Under the pieces are notes generated by a model that did not search any database, was not told the DNA's origin, and saw only the letters and a program-made list of their open reading frames with translations. A program made the position numbers and the translations under genes. Shown piece after piece: positions 36,077 to 45,321 of a DNA stretch of 64,000 nt. Origin of the DNA: Chryseobacterium sp. SSA4.19 (lineage in GTDB: Bacteria; Bacteroidota; Bacteroidia; Flavobacteriales; Weeksellaceae); the NCBI RefSeq assembly GCF_022601875.1, contig NZ_JAKVIP010000015.1, forward strand, positions 1-64,000. Reading direction: 5' to 3'. Each line of letters begins with the position of its first letter. The first letter of the stretch is position 1.

Positions 36077-37795
36077 TTATCTTAATTTCTTTAATGTTTT
36101 TTGTCTGTATTCTTCAACATGTTCTTTATCCGGAATGGTAGTAATTTCTTTTGTTAAAGCTTTTTCAAATTGAAGATTCGCATTAGAATATTGTTTTTTA
36201 TTAAAATAATATTTCCCGATCTGATAATGCACCAGCCAAAAATCAGGATTTAAAGATTGATAAGAATGGATAAATTCCTCTGAAAGTAAGTTATCTTTAT
36301 TGTCAATCGCATCTTCAACCTGAGTGCTCAGTTTTTTATATTTTTCATAATTTATGAATTCATGAGAATCGACAAAAGGATCTTTAGGAATATTCAGGCT
36401 GGATCTGGCAAATTCGCCATCTGTATGTTTTTTATCAGAAAAAATGGTATTCAGATCATAGCATACGAATTCTCCGAGCTGGTATGGACTGGACGAAACC
36501 CAGACCAGCTTTTTCTGAGGTGAAAAAATGACAGCATGATGTGCCAGAAGCTGATTAATTGCTTTTTCGTTTCCATAGCCGATCTTTTTCCCTTTTATGC
36601 CTGATTTATCTCGTAAAATCGAAGCCATTTTCTCAGGATTCAGTTTTTTATTTTCCTGTAAAAGCTCCTGTAATTTTTCGTAACGGTATTCCGAATGGCT
36701 TTCTATAATATGCTTTTTATTTCTTTTATCATCTTTGTAGGCGTCAGACTGAAAATGGTTTGTGCAAAAAATCCGGTGCGTATTTTCAACTTTATATACT
36801 CCGAAATTATCCGGAGACACTTCAATAATCACTGCATTTTTATCATTCGAGCTTCCCACCAGAATGGATTCGGAAACAAAGACTTTTCTTTTTCTCGCAA
36901 TAGCAATCGCTTCATCGATATTCTTGGCAAATTGTAAAATTTCCCTTGTCACCAAAGAAATAGGTGTTTTGGCTATTAACGGAATTTTTGATTTCCCTGC
37001 GTTAATGGTCACGGTTATTCCTTCTTTATTCATGCCTGAGACCACACCGATCATACCAGGCCAGCTTACAGAAAGATAAGGAATCCCGATTTCAGGTTCT
37101 ACAAATTCTATCAGTTTATTTTTAGCAAAGTCATCTCCTACATAAAAATCGAAATTCCTACCGATCAGCAGGTCGCCGTCTTCTGTATTTTCATCCCAGA
37201 CTGCAAGAGAGGTACAGCCAACTACCATTAAATCCTGCATGGCATGGCCGATATCGTGCGCACCATGGAGGTACAGGTTCCTGAGATATTTGGGTGCAAT
37301 AAAGTTATATTTATCCGATGAATACCGAGATAATCCGTATAATTCGGCCTGAAAGTCTTCCCGGACATTCAGATACATCTTTCGGTTATACCATTTCAGG
37401 AAGCTCCGCAATAAGTTCTGTTTGAATTTTGAAGGTACAAAACCTTCCACTTTTGAAAAGAAAATATCTTCCTGCTTCTGCATTAAACCTTGGGTCAGTG
37501 CTCCATTATTATACCCCAATTGCAAAGGGTTTCCTTTAATATACAATTCCCAGAGCTGCTGTTTATTTTTTGTCAGATAGTTCTGATTAAAACTGAATGT
37601 TGAATCATTGATTGTCTTGACAACCGGGATATCAAGAGAATATTGTTTTACCCCAGGAATATGCCGTATCGATTTTCTGATGCCGCAAGATGTAATGCTG
37701 AATGTAAGAAAAACGCATAGGATAAACCTTTGGATCTCTTTCCGATGATACTGCAAATCTATGTTTGTCCATCTACATTCTTTACAGATCATCAT
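36077..37795 (-). CDS. C45-type (acyltransferase/peptidase) lipoprotein
   Basis: This encodes 572 residues. A lipobox follows a hydrophobic run (RFILCVFLTFSITSC). VVGCTSLAVWDENTEDGDL places the N-terminal-nucleophile Cys near residue 194, as in C45 acyl-CoA:6-aminopenicillanate acyltransferase-like enzymes that self-cleave before that Cys. GRNFDFYVGDDF and GVVSGMNKEGITVTINAG continue the family pattern. The last ~80 residues are TPR-like. It could hydrolyse or transfer an acyl group on the pigment. The start is uncertain: GTG at 37825 overlaps the upstream gene, and ATG at 37795 or 37792 is possible. Confidence 0.78.
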   Translation of the reverse strand: MMICKECRWTNIDLQYHRKEIQRFILCVFLTFSITSCGIRKSIRHIPGVKQYSLDIPVVKTINDSTFSFNQNYLTKNKQQLWELYIKGNPLQLGYNNGALTQGLMQKQEDIFFSKVEGFVPSKFKQNLLRSFLKWYNRKMYLNVREDFQAELYGLSRYSSDKYNFIAPKYLRNLYLHGAHDIGHAMQDLMVVGCTSLAVWDENTEDGDLLIGRNFDFYVGDDFAKNKLIEFVEPEIGIPYLSVSWPGMIGVVSGMNKEGITVTINAGKSKIPLIAKTPISLVTREILQFAKNIDEAIAIARKRKVFVSESILVGSSNDKNAVIIEVSPDNFGVYKVENTHRIFCTNHFQSDAYKDDKRNKKHIIESHSEYRYEKLQELLQENKKLNPEKMASILRDKSGIKGKKIGYGNEKAINQLLAHHAVIFSPQKKLVWVSSSPYQLGEFVCYDLNTIFSDKKHTDGEFARSSLNIPKDPFVDSHEFINYEKYKKLSTQVEDAIDNKDNLLSEEFIHSYQSLNPDFWLVHYQIGKYYFNKKQYSNANLQFEKALTKEITTIPDKEHVEEYRQKTLKKLR

Positions 37796-37805
37796 ATATT
37801 GCCTG

Positions 37806-39353
37806 TTAATTCCTCTGTTCTTCACTTTTGCTTTTATTAATCATGCGGGTTAATCTTTCATCAAGAACTTCCTTGCCTAAGATTTCAGCACAGGTATTAA
37901 AGGCTCCTATGGTACAGCCCAAAATCCCGTGCATATTGACAGACTGCCCTGTTAAAAAGAGGTTATCAATTTTAGTTCGCGGGGAAACCATCGTTTTCAG
38001 AGGATTTTCAGAAGTTTTCACATATCCGTACATATTTCCGTTAAAACTTCCTATATAATCCCGGTATGATAAAGGTGAAGACGTGTGAATATTTTTAATG
38101 CAATTTCGGATGCCGGGGATTTTCTTTTCCAAAGCGGTAATCATTTTTTCCGCTTTTTCTATTTTGAATTTATTATACAGCTCTCCCCTTTCATTCTCAT
38201 TGGTAACCGTATTGAATGTACTTTCCCATTCTTTCACTTCACTAAAATCCATATAAGAAATTGCCGTTATACTTTCTGCAAATTCAGGATAATGCTTTGA
38301 TTGGGAAGAAGAGAGCATATAAGTTTCAGGCCATGAATTTCTCTCGTAACGGTATGCATTCCAGACCATTTCTTCACTGGAATAATGGTATATGTTGTAA
38401 TTAAAATTCGGAACAGCCTGAGGTTTTAGAACAATATACACGCTGAAACACGATGGTATAGGTTCCCAGCTTAAAATCCGGTTAAGAAACGATTTTTTTA
38501 GCCGTTGCTCCCCAATCAGCCTGATGGCTGCGCGGATTTCTATATTTGAAATTATTTTTCCCGCAGAATATTCTGTTCCTGCCTGCGTTTTCACTCCTGT
38601 TAAAGAATTATTTTCACTGAAAATAAATTCAGTAACTTCAGCATGTTTATATATGTCTGCTCCGTATTGGCGGAGTTTCCCAATTAACAGTTTTGAAATC
38701 TGGCTTCCGCCCTTGACGCATTTATAAGCACTCTGAATATAAGAATTCACCGTTAAAGCATGAACATAAAAAGGTGTATTTTCAGAATCACCGGCATATA
38801 AAAAATTGGATCCTAACAATACCGACTGCAGCTTTTTATTCGAGGTAATTGATTCGATGAGCCTCTTTGTATTTAGATGTAAAATCTCTTCAGGATAGGT
38901 ATCTTTCCCCACTACATGATATCTGGGAAAATGGCTGCAGACCCGCTGAATTTCTTCGCAATAATTTTCTAAATTTTCTTTTTCTTCAGGAAAATATTCT
39001 GATAGCTGTTTAACAAAATTTTTATACCCCTGAGCATGCGGATATTCGATTTCATCATCTCCGAAAGTAATTTTATCATAAGCATCTTCATCCATTTTCT
39101 GAAGTTCCAGATCATCCATAATCTCCAGATAAGAAAAAAACCGATAAAGGTTCTGCCCTTCAGAAAGCCCACCCAGATAATGAACACCTGTATCAAAAAT
39201 CAGTTTGTCCCTGGAAAAGGTCTGTAAATTTCCTCCGTACTGATTGTTTTTCTCCAAGACACACACTTTCAAGCCTTCTTTCGCCAAAATAAGAGCCGAA
39301 ACAAGCCCCCCCAGCCCGCTGCCGATTACAAGGATGTCATAATTTTTTTTCAA
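37806..39353 (-). CDS. Phytoene desaturase/carotenoid isomerase-like FAD oxidoreductase
   Basis: The 515-residue protein has the FAD-binding dinucleotide fold ILVIGSGLGGLVSALILA (residues 7-24) and the family segment YGGNLQTFSRDKLIFDTGVHYLGG. The end, LFLTGQSVNMHGILGCTIGAF, is the usual C-terminal FAD motif. Relatives desaturate or isomerise polyenes, so a role in setting double bonds of the flexirubin chain is plausible. The C45 gene follows closely, and the two probably share a transcript. Confidence 0.85.
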   Translation of the reverse strand: MKKNYDILVIGSGLGGLVSALILAKEGLKVCVLEKNNQYGGNLQTFSRDKLIFDTGVHYLGGLSEGQNLYRFFSYLEIMDDLELQKMDEDAYDKITFGDDEIEYPHAQGYKNFVKQLSEYFPEEKENLENYCEEIQRVCSHFPRYHVVGKDTYPEEILHLNTKRLIESITSNKKLQSVLLGSNFLYAGDSENTPFYVHALTVNSYIQSAYKCVKGGSQISKLLIGKLRQYGADIYKHAEVTEFIFSENNSLTGVKTQAGTEYSAGKIISNIEIRAAIRLIGEQRLKKSFLNRILSWEPIPSCFSVYIVLKPQAVPNFNYNIYHYSSEEMVWNAYRYERNSWPETYMLSSSQSKHYPEFAESITAISYMDFSEVKEWESTFNTVTNENERGELYNKFKIEKAEKMITALEKKIPGIRNCIKNIHTSSPLSYRDYIGSFNGNMYGYVKTSENPLKTMVSPRTKIDNLFLTGQSVNMHGILGCTIGAFNTCAEILGKEVLDERLTRMINKSKSEEQRN

Positions 39354-39451
39354 TGTGGAAGATATGCGTCAAAAATATACAGAATTTTGAAATATTGAAA
39401 GATAAACTTAAAAAATAGTGGTATTTCCTGTCATGATTAAATAAAATCAAA

Positions 39452-40285
39452 TTATTTATATTCAACTTTTTGATTGAGCTCAACAGGATTATTACTCTTC
39501 TCTATTCTTTCCTGTATTTTTTTTATATAGTCTCTTGTGTCCACAGGTTTATATCCGCCATTACCATCATCCGTCATCACATTCATCCCTTTTGCCTTAA
39601 CGGAAGAAAGCGGATCACTGAAATAATCCTGTAACAATTTCTTATATTGCTCCCAGGTAATCATGTTTCCCCCTTTAGTTTCATACAGAGAATTTTCAGT
39701 ATTTTTTTTTATTTGAATGACTCTAAAAAGAAAATCATGATGATCATCCTCAATCTGTATAATCAATCCTGGAAGCCCGTGAAAATAATAGGGACCTTCC
39801 GAAGTGGCAATATCTCCCGAAAACCATGCAATCCAATGCCTGCCGCCATACTCAAATTCCGCTTTCTGGCACTTTATGTTCTCAATAATCGCTGTTTCGG
39901 GTAAAATATCCCACTTGAGTTCATCTGTAATATCGATAAAGAACCGATCCCGGCTCAAAGGGGAAACGAAATATTTCCTGTAGCTTGGTCCGTTTAAATC
40001 TTTTGTAAAATAAAGTTCGGTGTTGATATTTGAATTATATCCTGTACCAAGCCCTGTTTTTAAAATCATAGAATCCGATTGCTTTCGAAAATCTGTCCTA
40101 AAAACGGATTTTCGGGAAACAATATCCAGTACATAATTCTGGTTTTCTGCTTGTGTCCCGGACGCAGGATCAGGTTTATAAGTAAGTTCATACAAAACAC
40201 TCATATTTTGCGAAAATACATAAGAAGGTAATCCGGAGAAGATGACAATGAATACCTGAAATAAAAAAATACGGTTTCTCATCAT
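39452..40285 (-). CDS. GLPGLI-family secreted protein
   Basis: The 277-residue protein carries the family hallmark in YYFHGLPGLIIQIED (middle) and the preceding WIAWFSGDIATSEGPY. It has a signal peptide (ends YVFSQN). The family is widespread in Bacteroidetes with no defined biochemical role; members are exported. It sits between the desaturase-like and acyltransferase genes, so a link to the pigment is possible by position only. Confidence 0.88.
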   Translation of the reverse strand: MMRNRIFLFQVFIVIFSGLPSYVFSQNMSVLYELTYKPDPASGTQAENQNYVLDIVSRKSVFRTDFRKQSDSMILKTGLGTGYNSNINTELYFTKDLNGPSYRKYFVSPLSRDRFFIDITDELKWDILPETAIIENIKCQKAEFEYGGRHWIAWFSGDIATSEGPYYFHGLPGLIIQIEDDHHDFLFRVIQIKKNTENSLYETKGGNMITWEQYKKLLQDYFSDPLSSVKAKGMNVMTDDGNGGYKPVDTRDYIKKIQERIEKSNNPVELNQKVEYK

Positions 40286-40321
40286 TTTATGAAAATTAGT
40301 TTTCTCAAAAATGGTGAAAAA

Positions 40322-41206
40322 TTAAGGTAAATCATCCCAAAAATCAAAATAATTGAACCATTGAAACGGATATTTTTTAATCATTGACTCAAGATTTTGC
40401 GTGTAGGAATGTAAAAGTCCTGCTGCATCCCGTTTCTTAACATTTTGAGCGACTCTTGCATACAGATGGTAATGAAGATTACTTTCTTTCATAACGTATA
40501 CATATACCACCGGAACACCCAATCTCGAAGCGATCATGAAAGGACCTGCCGGGAATTTTGCAATTTTTCCCAATAAATCTCCTTCCAGGAATTTTGAGCC
40601 TTCAAAATAGCGGTCTCCCGTAAAGCAAATAAGTTCATTTTTGGACAGTGCCTCATTGATATCGAATATATGCGACATGTCATCTTTTACATAAATAAAC
40701 TTGATGTTGCTTTCTTTAACGGAAACACTTTCAAGATATTCTTTTATTACAGTAATTTCCTGATCTGTAGTTACCATGTTAATCTGGCAATCAAAATCAA
40801 TATCTGCAAAAAAATGCTCAGCAATTTCAAAATTACCGATATGCGCGCTGATCAGGATGCCGCCTTTTTTTTCCGCTAAAAGATTTCTGAGGTTTTCAAT
40901 CCCGTCAAATTCATAAGTGTATTGGTCCCGTAAACCGGTGGAGATAGCCGTTTTATCAATAAGTACTTTACCAAAAGTAAAATAACTTTTAAAAACAGAT
41001 TTTTTAGCCTTCCAGGCACTATAATTCAGTCTTTTTTTGAAATAATATGAAATATATCGGTTACTCTTTTTTTCGAATAAGAAATAGTAGGAAGCGACAA
41101 AGTAAAGCACCGCATATGAGCTCCGGATCCCGATATTTCTAATACACCAGACAAATATTTTATATCCTAAAATGGTGCCTTTAGATTTACCTTTCCACTT
41201 ATTCAT
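40322..41206 (-). CDS. LpxL/HtrB-like lipid acyltransferase
   Basis: This encodes 294 residues. An N-terminal membrane anchor is followed by the acyltransferase motif HX4E, H122 and E127 in SAHIGNFEIAE, and by GDRYFEGSKFLEGDLLGKIAKF-like substrate-pocket residues. LpxL-type enzymes move acyl chains from ACP to lipid A. In flexirubin and aryl polyene clusters the homologue is a strong candidate for the ester-forming step that joins the aryl polyene to its lipid partner. The downstream ACP and ketosynthase genes support that setting. Confidence 0.87.
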   Translation of the reverse strand: MNKWKGKSKGTILGYKIFVWCIRNIGIRSSYAVLYFVASYYFLFEKKSNRYISYYFKKRLNYSAWKAKKSVFKSYFTFGKVLIDKTAISTGLRDQYTYEFDGIENLRNLLAEKKGGILISAHIGNFEIAEHFFADIDFDCQINMVTTDQEITVIKEYLESVSVKESNIKFIYVKDDMSHIFDINEALSKNELICFTGDRYFEGSKFLEGDLLGKIAKFPAGPFMIASRLGVPVVYVYVMKESNLHYHLYARVAQNVKKRDAAGLLHSYTQNLESMIKKYPFQWFNYFDFWDDLP

Positions 41207-41305
41207 CGTTATAGTTTAATAATCATAACACCCTAATAACAAAACACTTAAAACTATTATCTTATCGTAGAGTTACATTTTTGAGAGTAAATATCCAACC
41301 GATAA

Positions 41306-41560
41306 TTATGAGTTTTTTTCAGTGATTTTGTTTTCAATGGTTGAGTAGAAATCATCAAACGTAATGATATTCTTAAAATCGGCTTCTCCCAATTTTACAC
41401 CGAAATTAGATTCGATCACCACCACCATATCAATATAATCCAGGCTGTCTAAACCTAAGGTCTTTTTAAAATTAGCTTCATTGCTGATTTCATCGCCATC
41501 GACTTCAAATTCATTGATTAAAAAGTCGTTGACAACCGCAACAATTTTTTCCCTTTCCAT
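41306..41560 (-). CDS. Second acyl carrier protein
   Basis: The 84-residue ACP has the phosphopantetheine Ser S39 in TLGLDSLDYIDM. The ATG at 41560 was chosen; it lies 4 bases after the ketosynthase stop, whereas the in-frame start at 41584 falls inside that gene. It differs from the ACP at 24663 in the helix II sequence (DYIDMVVVIE versus DALELIVLLD), which may let it pair with a different ketosynthase or ligase. Confidence 0.92.
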   Translation of the reverse strand: MEREKIVAVVNDFLINEFEVDGDEISNEANFKKTLGLDSLDYIDMVVVIESNFGVKLGEADFKNIITFDDFYSTIENKITEKNS

Positions 41561-41564
41561 GTTT

Positions 41565-42785
41565 TTATTCAAATTTTTTAACAATTAATGCAGAATTGGT
41601 TCCCCCAAATCCGAAAGAATTTGACAAAAATACATCAATTTTTTGACTTTTTGTTTCAGCGACTAAATTTATCTTTTTCGCGTCATCGTCAGGATTTTCA
41701 AGGTTGATGTTCGGCGCCACGAAATCATTCTGCATCATCAGGATCGAGTAAATCACTTCACTGGCTCCCGCCATCCAGCATTCATGTCCGGTCATTGACT
41801 TGGTAGAGCTTACCGGAACTCTGCTGCCAAAGATTTCATAGATGGCTTTGGCTTCATTCGCATCACCAAGCGGTGTAGAAGTTGCATGGGCATTAATATA
41901 ATCGATATCTTCTGCATTTAAGCCTGATTGGTTCAATGCTCTGTTCATGGCCAGAGCAGGGCCGTCAACATTGGGTGTGGAAATATGTCCTCCGTTTGAA
42001 GAAAAACCATAGCCAACGATTTCAGCAATAATATTTGCCCCTCTTTTCTGAGCAGACTCCAAACTTTCAACAATTAAAGAGGCTGCTCCGCCGCTTGGGA
42101 TCAGTCCATCCCTTCCTGAATCAAAAGGCCTTGAAGCTTTTGTCGGCTCATCTTCCCTAACGGAAAAAACGCCTAACCCGTCAAAGCTGGCCATTGAATA
42201 CTTATTGGTTTCCTGCGCTCCGCCACAGATAATCATTTCCTGGAAACCGTTTTTAATCATCATATACGCTAAGCCCAATGAATGAGAACCACTTGCACAG
42301 GCAGCACTGATTGTCAGGTTGATCCCTTTCAGCTTAAAAATTGTAGAGAGGTTCATGGTAACAGTAGAATTCATAGATTTGAAAATAGCTCCCGAACCTA
42401 TTAAAGTGGTATCCTTTTTCTCTCTTGCAATATCAATAGATTCTACAACAGCCTGGGAAACACTGTCATTGCCATATAGAATACCGACTTCATGAATATC
42501 CAGAAAATCCTGGTCTATATTTGCCTGCCGTAAGGCGTCAAGCGTTGCAATGTAAGCATATTCACTTTCTTCGCCCATGCTTATACGCTGCCTTCTGTTC
42601 AGAAGATTTTTTAAATCCGGTTTAGGCACAACGCCTGTAAGCCCCGATCTGAAACCGAACTCTTTTCTTTCATTCATCAAAACAATACCGGATTTTCCCT
42701 GATAGAGAGATTTTTTCACCTCTTCCAAAGAAGTTCCGATGCAGGAATAGATTCCCATTCCGGTAATGACAACTCTATTTTCCAT
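41565..42785 (-). CDS. Beta-ketoacyl-ACP synthase II (FabF-like)
   Basis: This 406-residue KAS II has C163 in ISAACASGSHS, H300 in YINAHATSTPLGD and H334 in KSMTGHECWMAG. The His in the second motif sits in HAT rather than the common HGT. It is encoded with an ACP and FabG, away from the other ketosynthases, so it may prime or extend the aryl chain. An octamer-repeat element abuts its start codon. Confidence 0.92.
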   Translation of the reverse strand: MENRVVITGMGIYSCIGTSLEEVKKSLYQGKSGIVLMNERKEFGFRSGLTGVVPKPDLKNLLNRRQRISMGEESEYAYIATLDALRQANIDQDFLDIHEVGILYGNDSVSQAVVESIDIAREKKDTTLIGSGAIFKSMNSTVTMNLSTIFKLKGINLTISAACASGSHSLGLAYMMIKNGFQEMIICGGAQETNKYSMASFDGLGVFSVREDEPTKASRPFDSGRDGLIPSGGAASLIVESLESAQKRGANIIAEIVGYGFSSNGGHISTPNVDGPALAMNRALNQSGLNAEDIDYINAHATSTPLGDANEAKAIYEIFGSRVPVSSTKSMTGHECWMAGASEVIYSILMMQNDFVAPNINLENPDDDAKKINLVAETKSQKIDVFLSNSFGFGGTNSALIVKKFE

Positions 42786-42786
42786 T

Positions 42787-42893
42787 TATTAAATGTAACA
42801 ATTTATCGACATAACAGTGTAACAATTTTTAACCGATCTGTTTTTATTGGTAAACCGATACATTGGTCTATTGGTACATTGGTACATTGTTAT
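42787..42893. repeat. Inverted arrays of an 8-bp unit, element 3
   Basis: Five reverse octamers (42787-42826; for example GTAACAAT, ATAACAGT) and six forward octamers (42846-42893; for example ATTGGTCT, ATTGGTAC twice) keep exact 8-base register across a 19-base spacer. The first two forward units, ATTGGTAA and ACCGATAC, match complements of units in element 1 almost exactly. It fills the gap between the ketosynthase and fabG genes. Confidence 0.65.
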
Positions 42894-42899
42894 ATTATT

Positions 42900-43631
42900 T
42901 TACGAATAAATTCCTCCGTTAATATTAATTACTTCTCCTGTAATGTATGATGATTTTTTAGAGGCTAAAAACGCAACTAAATCAGCCACCTCTTCTGCTT
43001 CACCAAATCTGTTGACAGGAATCATCGCCTTTAATTCATCTTCATTGAATTCCTGAGTCATATCTGTCCTGATAAACCCGGGCGCTACAGCATTCACTGT
43101 AATGTTTCTTTTTGCCACTTCCTGTGCCAAAGCTTTCGTAGCTCCGACTAAAGCACCTTTTGCAGCAGAATAATTCGTCTGTCCGGCAGTTCCTTTTACT
43201 CCCGACACCGAAACCATATTAATGATTCTGCCATATTTGTTGCGCAGCAGTTTCTGGATAAAGAAATTGGTTACATTAAAAAACCCGTTCAAACTGGTGT
43301 TGATCACTGCATTCCAGTCTTCACTCGGCATCCACATGAACAATCCGTCCCTTGTAATTCCGGCATTGTTCACAATCACTTCAACCACACAATCAGGCCG
43401 GGCTTCCTGCCATGCCGCTAATGTTTTTTGGGTTTCCTCTGCGTTTCCTACATCAAATTTAAGAATTTCCCCTGTAGATCCCAACTCTTTAACTTTAGCC
43501 AACGTTTCCAGTGCGGCTGCTTCATTGGAAGCATAGTTAATTAAGATATGATAGTTTTTCTCTTCTGCCAGTTTTATACAGATTGCTCTTCCTATACCTC
43601 TTGAGCCACCCGTTATGATTGCACATTTCAT
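42900..43631 (-). CDS. fabG: 3-oxoacyl-ACP reductase (FabG-like SDR)
   Basis: The 243-residue SDR reduces the 3-oxoacyl-ACP made by the ketosynthases. The NADPH motif TGGSRGIG (7-14), NNAG (88-91) and the catalytic S141, Y154, K158 (NMVSVSG and YSAAK) are all present. The C-terminus ITGEVININGG is standard. It is separated from the ketosynthase by element 3. It is the only ketoreductase seen in the cluster. Confidence 0.93.
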   Translation of the reverse strand: MKCAIITGGSRGIGRAICIKLAEEKNYHILINYASNEAAALETLAKVKELGSTGEILKFDVGNAEETQKTLAAWQEARPDCVVEVIVNNAGITRDGLFMWMPSEDWNAVINTSLNGFFNVTNFFIQKLLRNKYGRIINMVSVSGVKGTAGQTNYSAAKGALVGATKALAQEVAKRNITVNAVAPGFIRTDMTQEFNEDELKAMIPVNRFGEAEEVADLVAFLASKKSSYITGEVININGGIYS

Positions 43632-43700
43632 GTGTTGCTGTTTGTTTTTAGTTTTTAAGTATTCTCAACCTTAGTTAAGACAATCTATTATATGAAATAA

Positions 43701-45221
43701 TTACAAAGCTTTTAAATAATTTTTCACTTCTTGAAGATAAGGATACATCACCATGTCATCCGAAAAAGCTGGAATGATCTTCCTGACCTCATCATAGAGT
43801 TCTTTGGTTGCAGATGAAACTTTATCCTGATAACCCAGGTATTCGATCGCCTGGGCAATGGTAATGGCTTCGATCGCCAATACTTCAAACGCATTTTCAA
43901 TGACTTTTCTGCAGATCACGGCTGCATTGGTCCCCATGCTTACAATATCCTGGTTGTCATTATTGTTAGGAATACTGTGAACATACATCGGATTAGACAG
44001 CATCTGGCTTTCTGCCGTAGTGGAAGTTGCAGTAAACTGCACGCCCTGCATCCCAAAATTAAATCCTAACTTCCCTAAATTGACAAAAGGCGGAAAAATC
44101 TCATTGATTTTTGCATTCAAAAGGTAATTCAATTGCCTTTCCGCCAACATGGTTAATTTGGTCACTACGATTTTCAGCTTATCCATTTCCAGAGAAATGT
44201 AATCTCCATGGAAGTTCCCTCCATGATACACATGCTGGTCTTCAACATTGATAATCGGGTTATCGTTTGCAGAATTGATTTCGTTTTCCAAAACCTTTTC
44301 TGCATATTCCATTGTATCTAAAACAGGCCCTAAAATCTGAGGCACACATCGCAGAGAATAATATTCCTGCACCTTTTCTTTAAATACTTTTTCCTGTTCG
44401 TCAAAACGGGTATATAAATGATCTGCCCTTTTTCTGATCAACTGACTGTCAGATAAGTGCTCACGCATTCTGGCTGCAATCTTTTGCTGTCCTTCATGTA
44501 GTTTTGTTCCGTTCAGAACTTCAGAAAAATGATCATCATATGCCTGAACAATTTCATTGATGGCACAAGACAGTTTTATGGAAATATCCGTTAACTGGCT
44601 TGCTTTATGGGCATTGACAATACCAATCCCTGACATTACGGAAGTTCCGTTCATTAATGCAAGACCTTCACGGATCTCTACGTGTATCGGCTGCAGGTTC
44701 TCAATTTCAAAAACCTCTTTGGCGGATTTCCTTTCTCCTTTATAAAATACTTCACCCTCACCAATTAAAACCAAAGCCAGATGTGCCAGCTGAACCAGGT
44801 CCCCGCTGGCTCCAACGCCACCATGCTCAAAAATCAGTGGTGTAATATCTCTGTTTATAAACTCTTTAAGCAAAACAATTACCGAAGGATGAACCCCTGA
44901 ATTTCCAAGGGACAAGGTATTCAGTCTTGCCAGCATGGAAGCTTTTACTTCTGCCGCAGGAAGAGGATTTCCGATTCCTGAAGAATGACTCCTGATTAAA
45001 TTATACTGAAGCTGATGCGTATCTTCATCGCTGATTTTGAACTGGGCCATCGGTCCAAAACCCGTGTTTACACCATATATTACTTTATTTTTCGAAAATT
45101 CTTTCAGAAACTGAAAACTTTTATCCACTCTGGCTAAGAGTGTTTCATCCAGTTCTATCTTCTCATTTTCAATGATGACTTTTTTAAAGTCGTTCAGTTC
45201 TAAAAAGTTATTTATTTTCAT
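43701..45221 (-). CDS. Aromatic amino acid ammonia-lyase (HAL/PAL/TAL family)
   Basis: The 506-residue lyase removes ammonia from an aromatic amino acid. The self-formed MIO cofactor comes from A138-S139-G140 in GGVGASGDLVQLA, and Y49 in VIYGVNTGFGP is the conserved catalytic Tyr. The substrate-selectivity loop reads RSHSSGIG (77-84); SH occurs in histidine and in some bacterial tyrosine ammonia-lyases, so motif alone does not fix the substrate. In a flexirubin cluster tyrosine to 4-coumarate is expected. Confidence 0.88.
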   Translation of the reverse strand: MKINNFLELNDFKKVIIENEKIELDETLLARVDKSFQFLKEFSKNKVIYGVNTGFGPMAQFKISDEDTHQLQYNLIRSHSSGIGNPLPAAEVKASMLARLNTLSLGNSGVHPSVIVLLKEFINRDITPLIFEHGGVGASGDLVQLAHLALVLIGEGEVFYKGERKSAKEVFEIENLQPIHVEIREGLALMNGTSVMSGIGIVNAHKASQLTDISIKLSCAINEIVQAYDDHFSEVLNGTKLHEGQQKIAARMREHLSDSQLIRKRADHLYTRFDEQEKVFKEKVQEYYSLRCVPQILGPVLDTMEYAEKVLENEINSANDNPIINVEDQHVYHGGNFHGDYISLEMDKLKIVVTKLTMLAERQLNYLLNAKINEIFPPFVNLGKLGFNFGMQGVQFTATSTTAESQMLSNPMYVHSIPNNNDNQDIVSMGTNAAVICRKVIENAFEVLAIEAITIAQAIEYLGYQDKVSSATKELYDEVRKIIPAFSDDMVMYPYLQEVKNYLKAL

Positions 45222-45248
45222 TAATCAAAAAGTAATAGTAAGATAATT

Positions 45249-45281
45249 TTTGTAATTATTAATTAATTGTCATTAATTTTG
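45249..45281 (+). promoter_or_regulatory. Promoter of the FAD-dependent oxidoreductase gene
   Basis: TTTG at 45249-45252 and TAATTTTG at 45274-45281 are 21 bases apart, a good Bacteroidetes -33/-7 pair, 41 bases upstream of the ATG at 45322. Confidence 0.55.
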
Positions 45282-45284
45282 CGG

Positions 45285-45292
45285 CAAAGATA
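45285..45292 (-). promoter_or_regulatory. -7 element of the ammonia-lyase gene
   Basis: The minus strand reads TATCTTTG (TAnnTTTG), 63 bases upstream of the lyase ATG. It stands back to back with the divergent TAATTTTG, 3 bases away. A minus-strand TTTG lies about 24 bases upstream, slightly too far for an ideal -33. Confidence 0.5.
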
Positions 45293-45321
45293 GAAGTTAT
45301 TATTAAAATAAAAAACCAAAG

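Noticed and set aside
42787..42893. A CRISPR array
   Set aside because: The units are 8 bp without spacers and occur in inverted arms, unlike the 25-40 bp repeats and unique spacers of CRISPR, and no cas gene is present.
43701..45221. Naming the lyase histidine ammonia-lyase because of the SH residues in the selectivity loop
   Set aside because: The same residues occur in bacterial tyrosine ammonia-lyases, no histidine-degradation genes are adjacent, and the flexirubin setting favours tyrosine.
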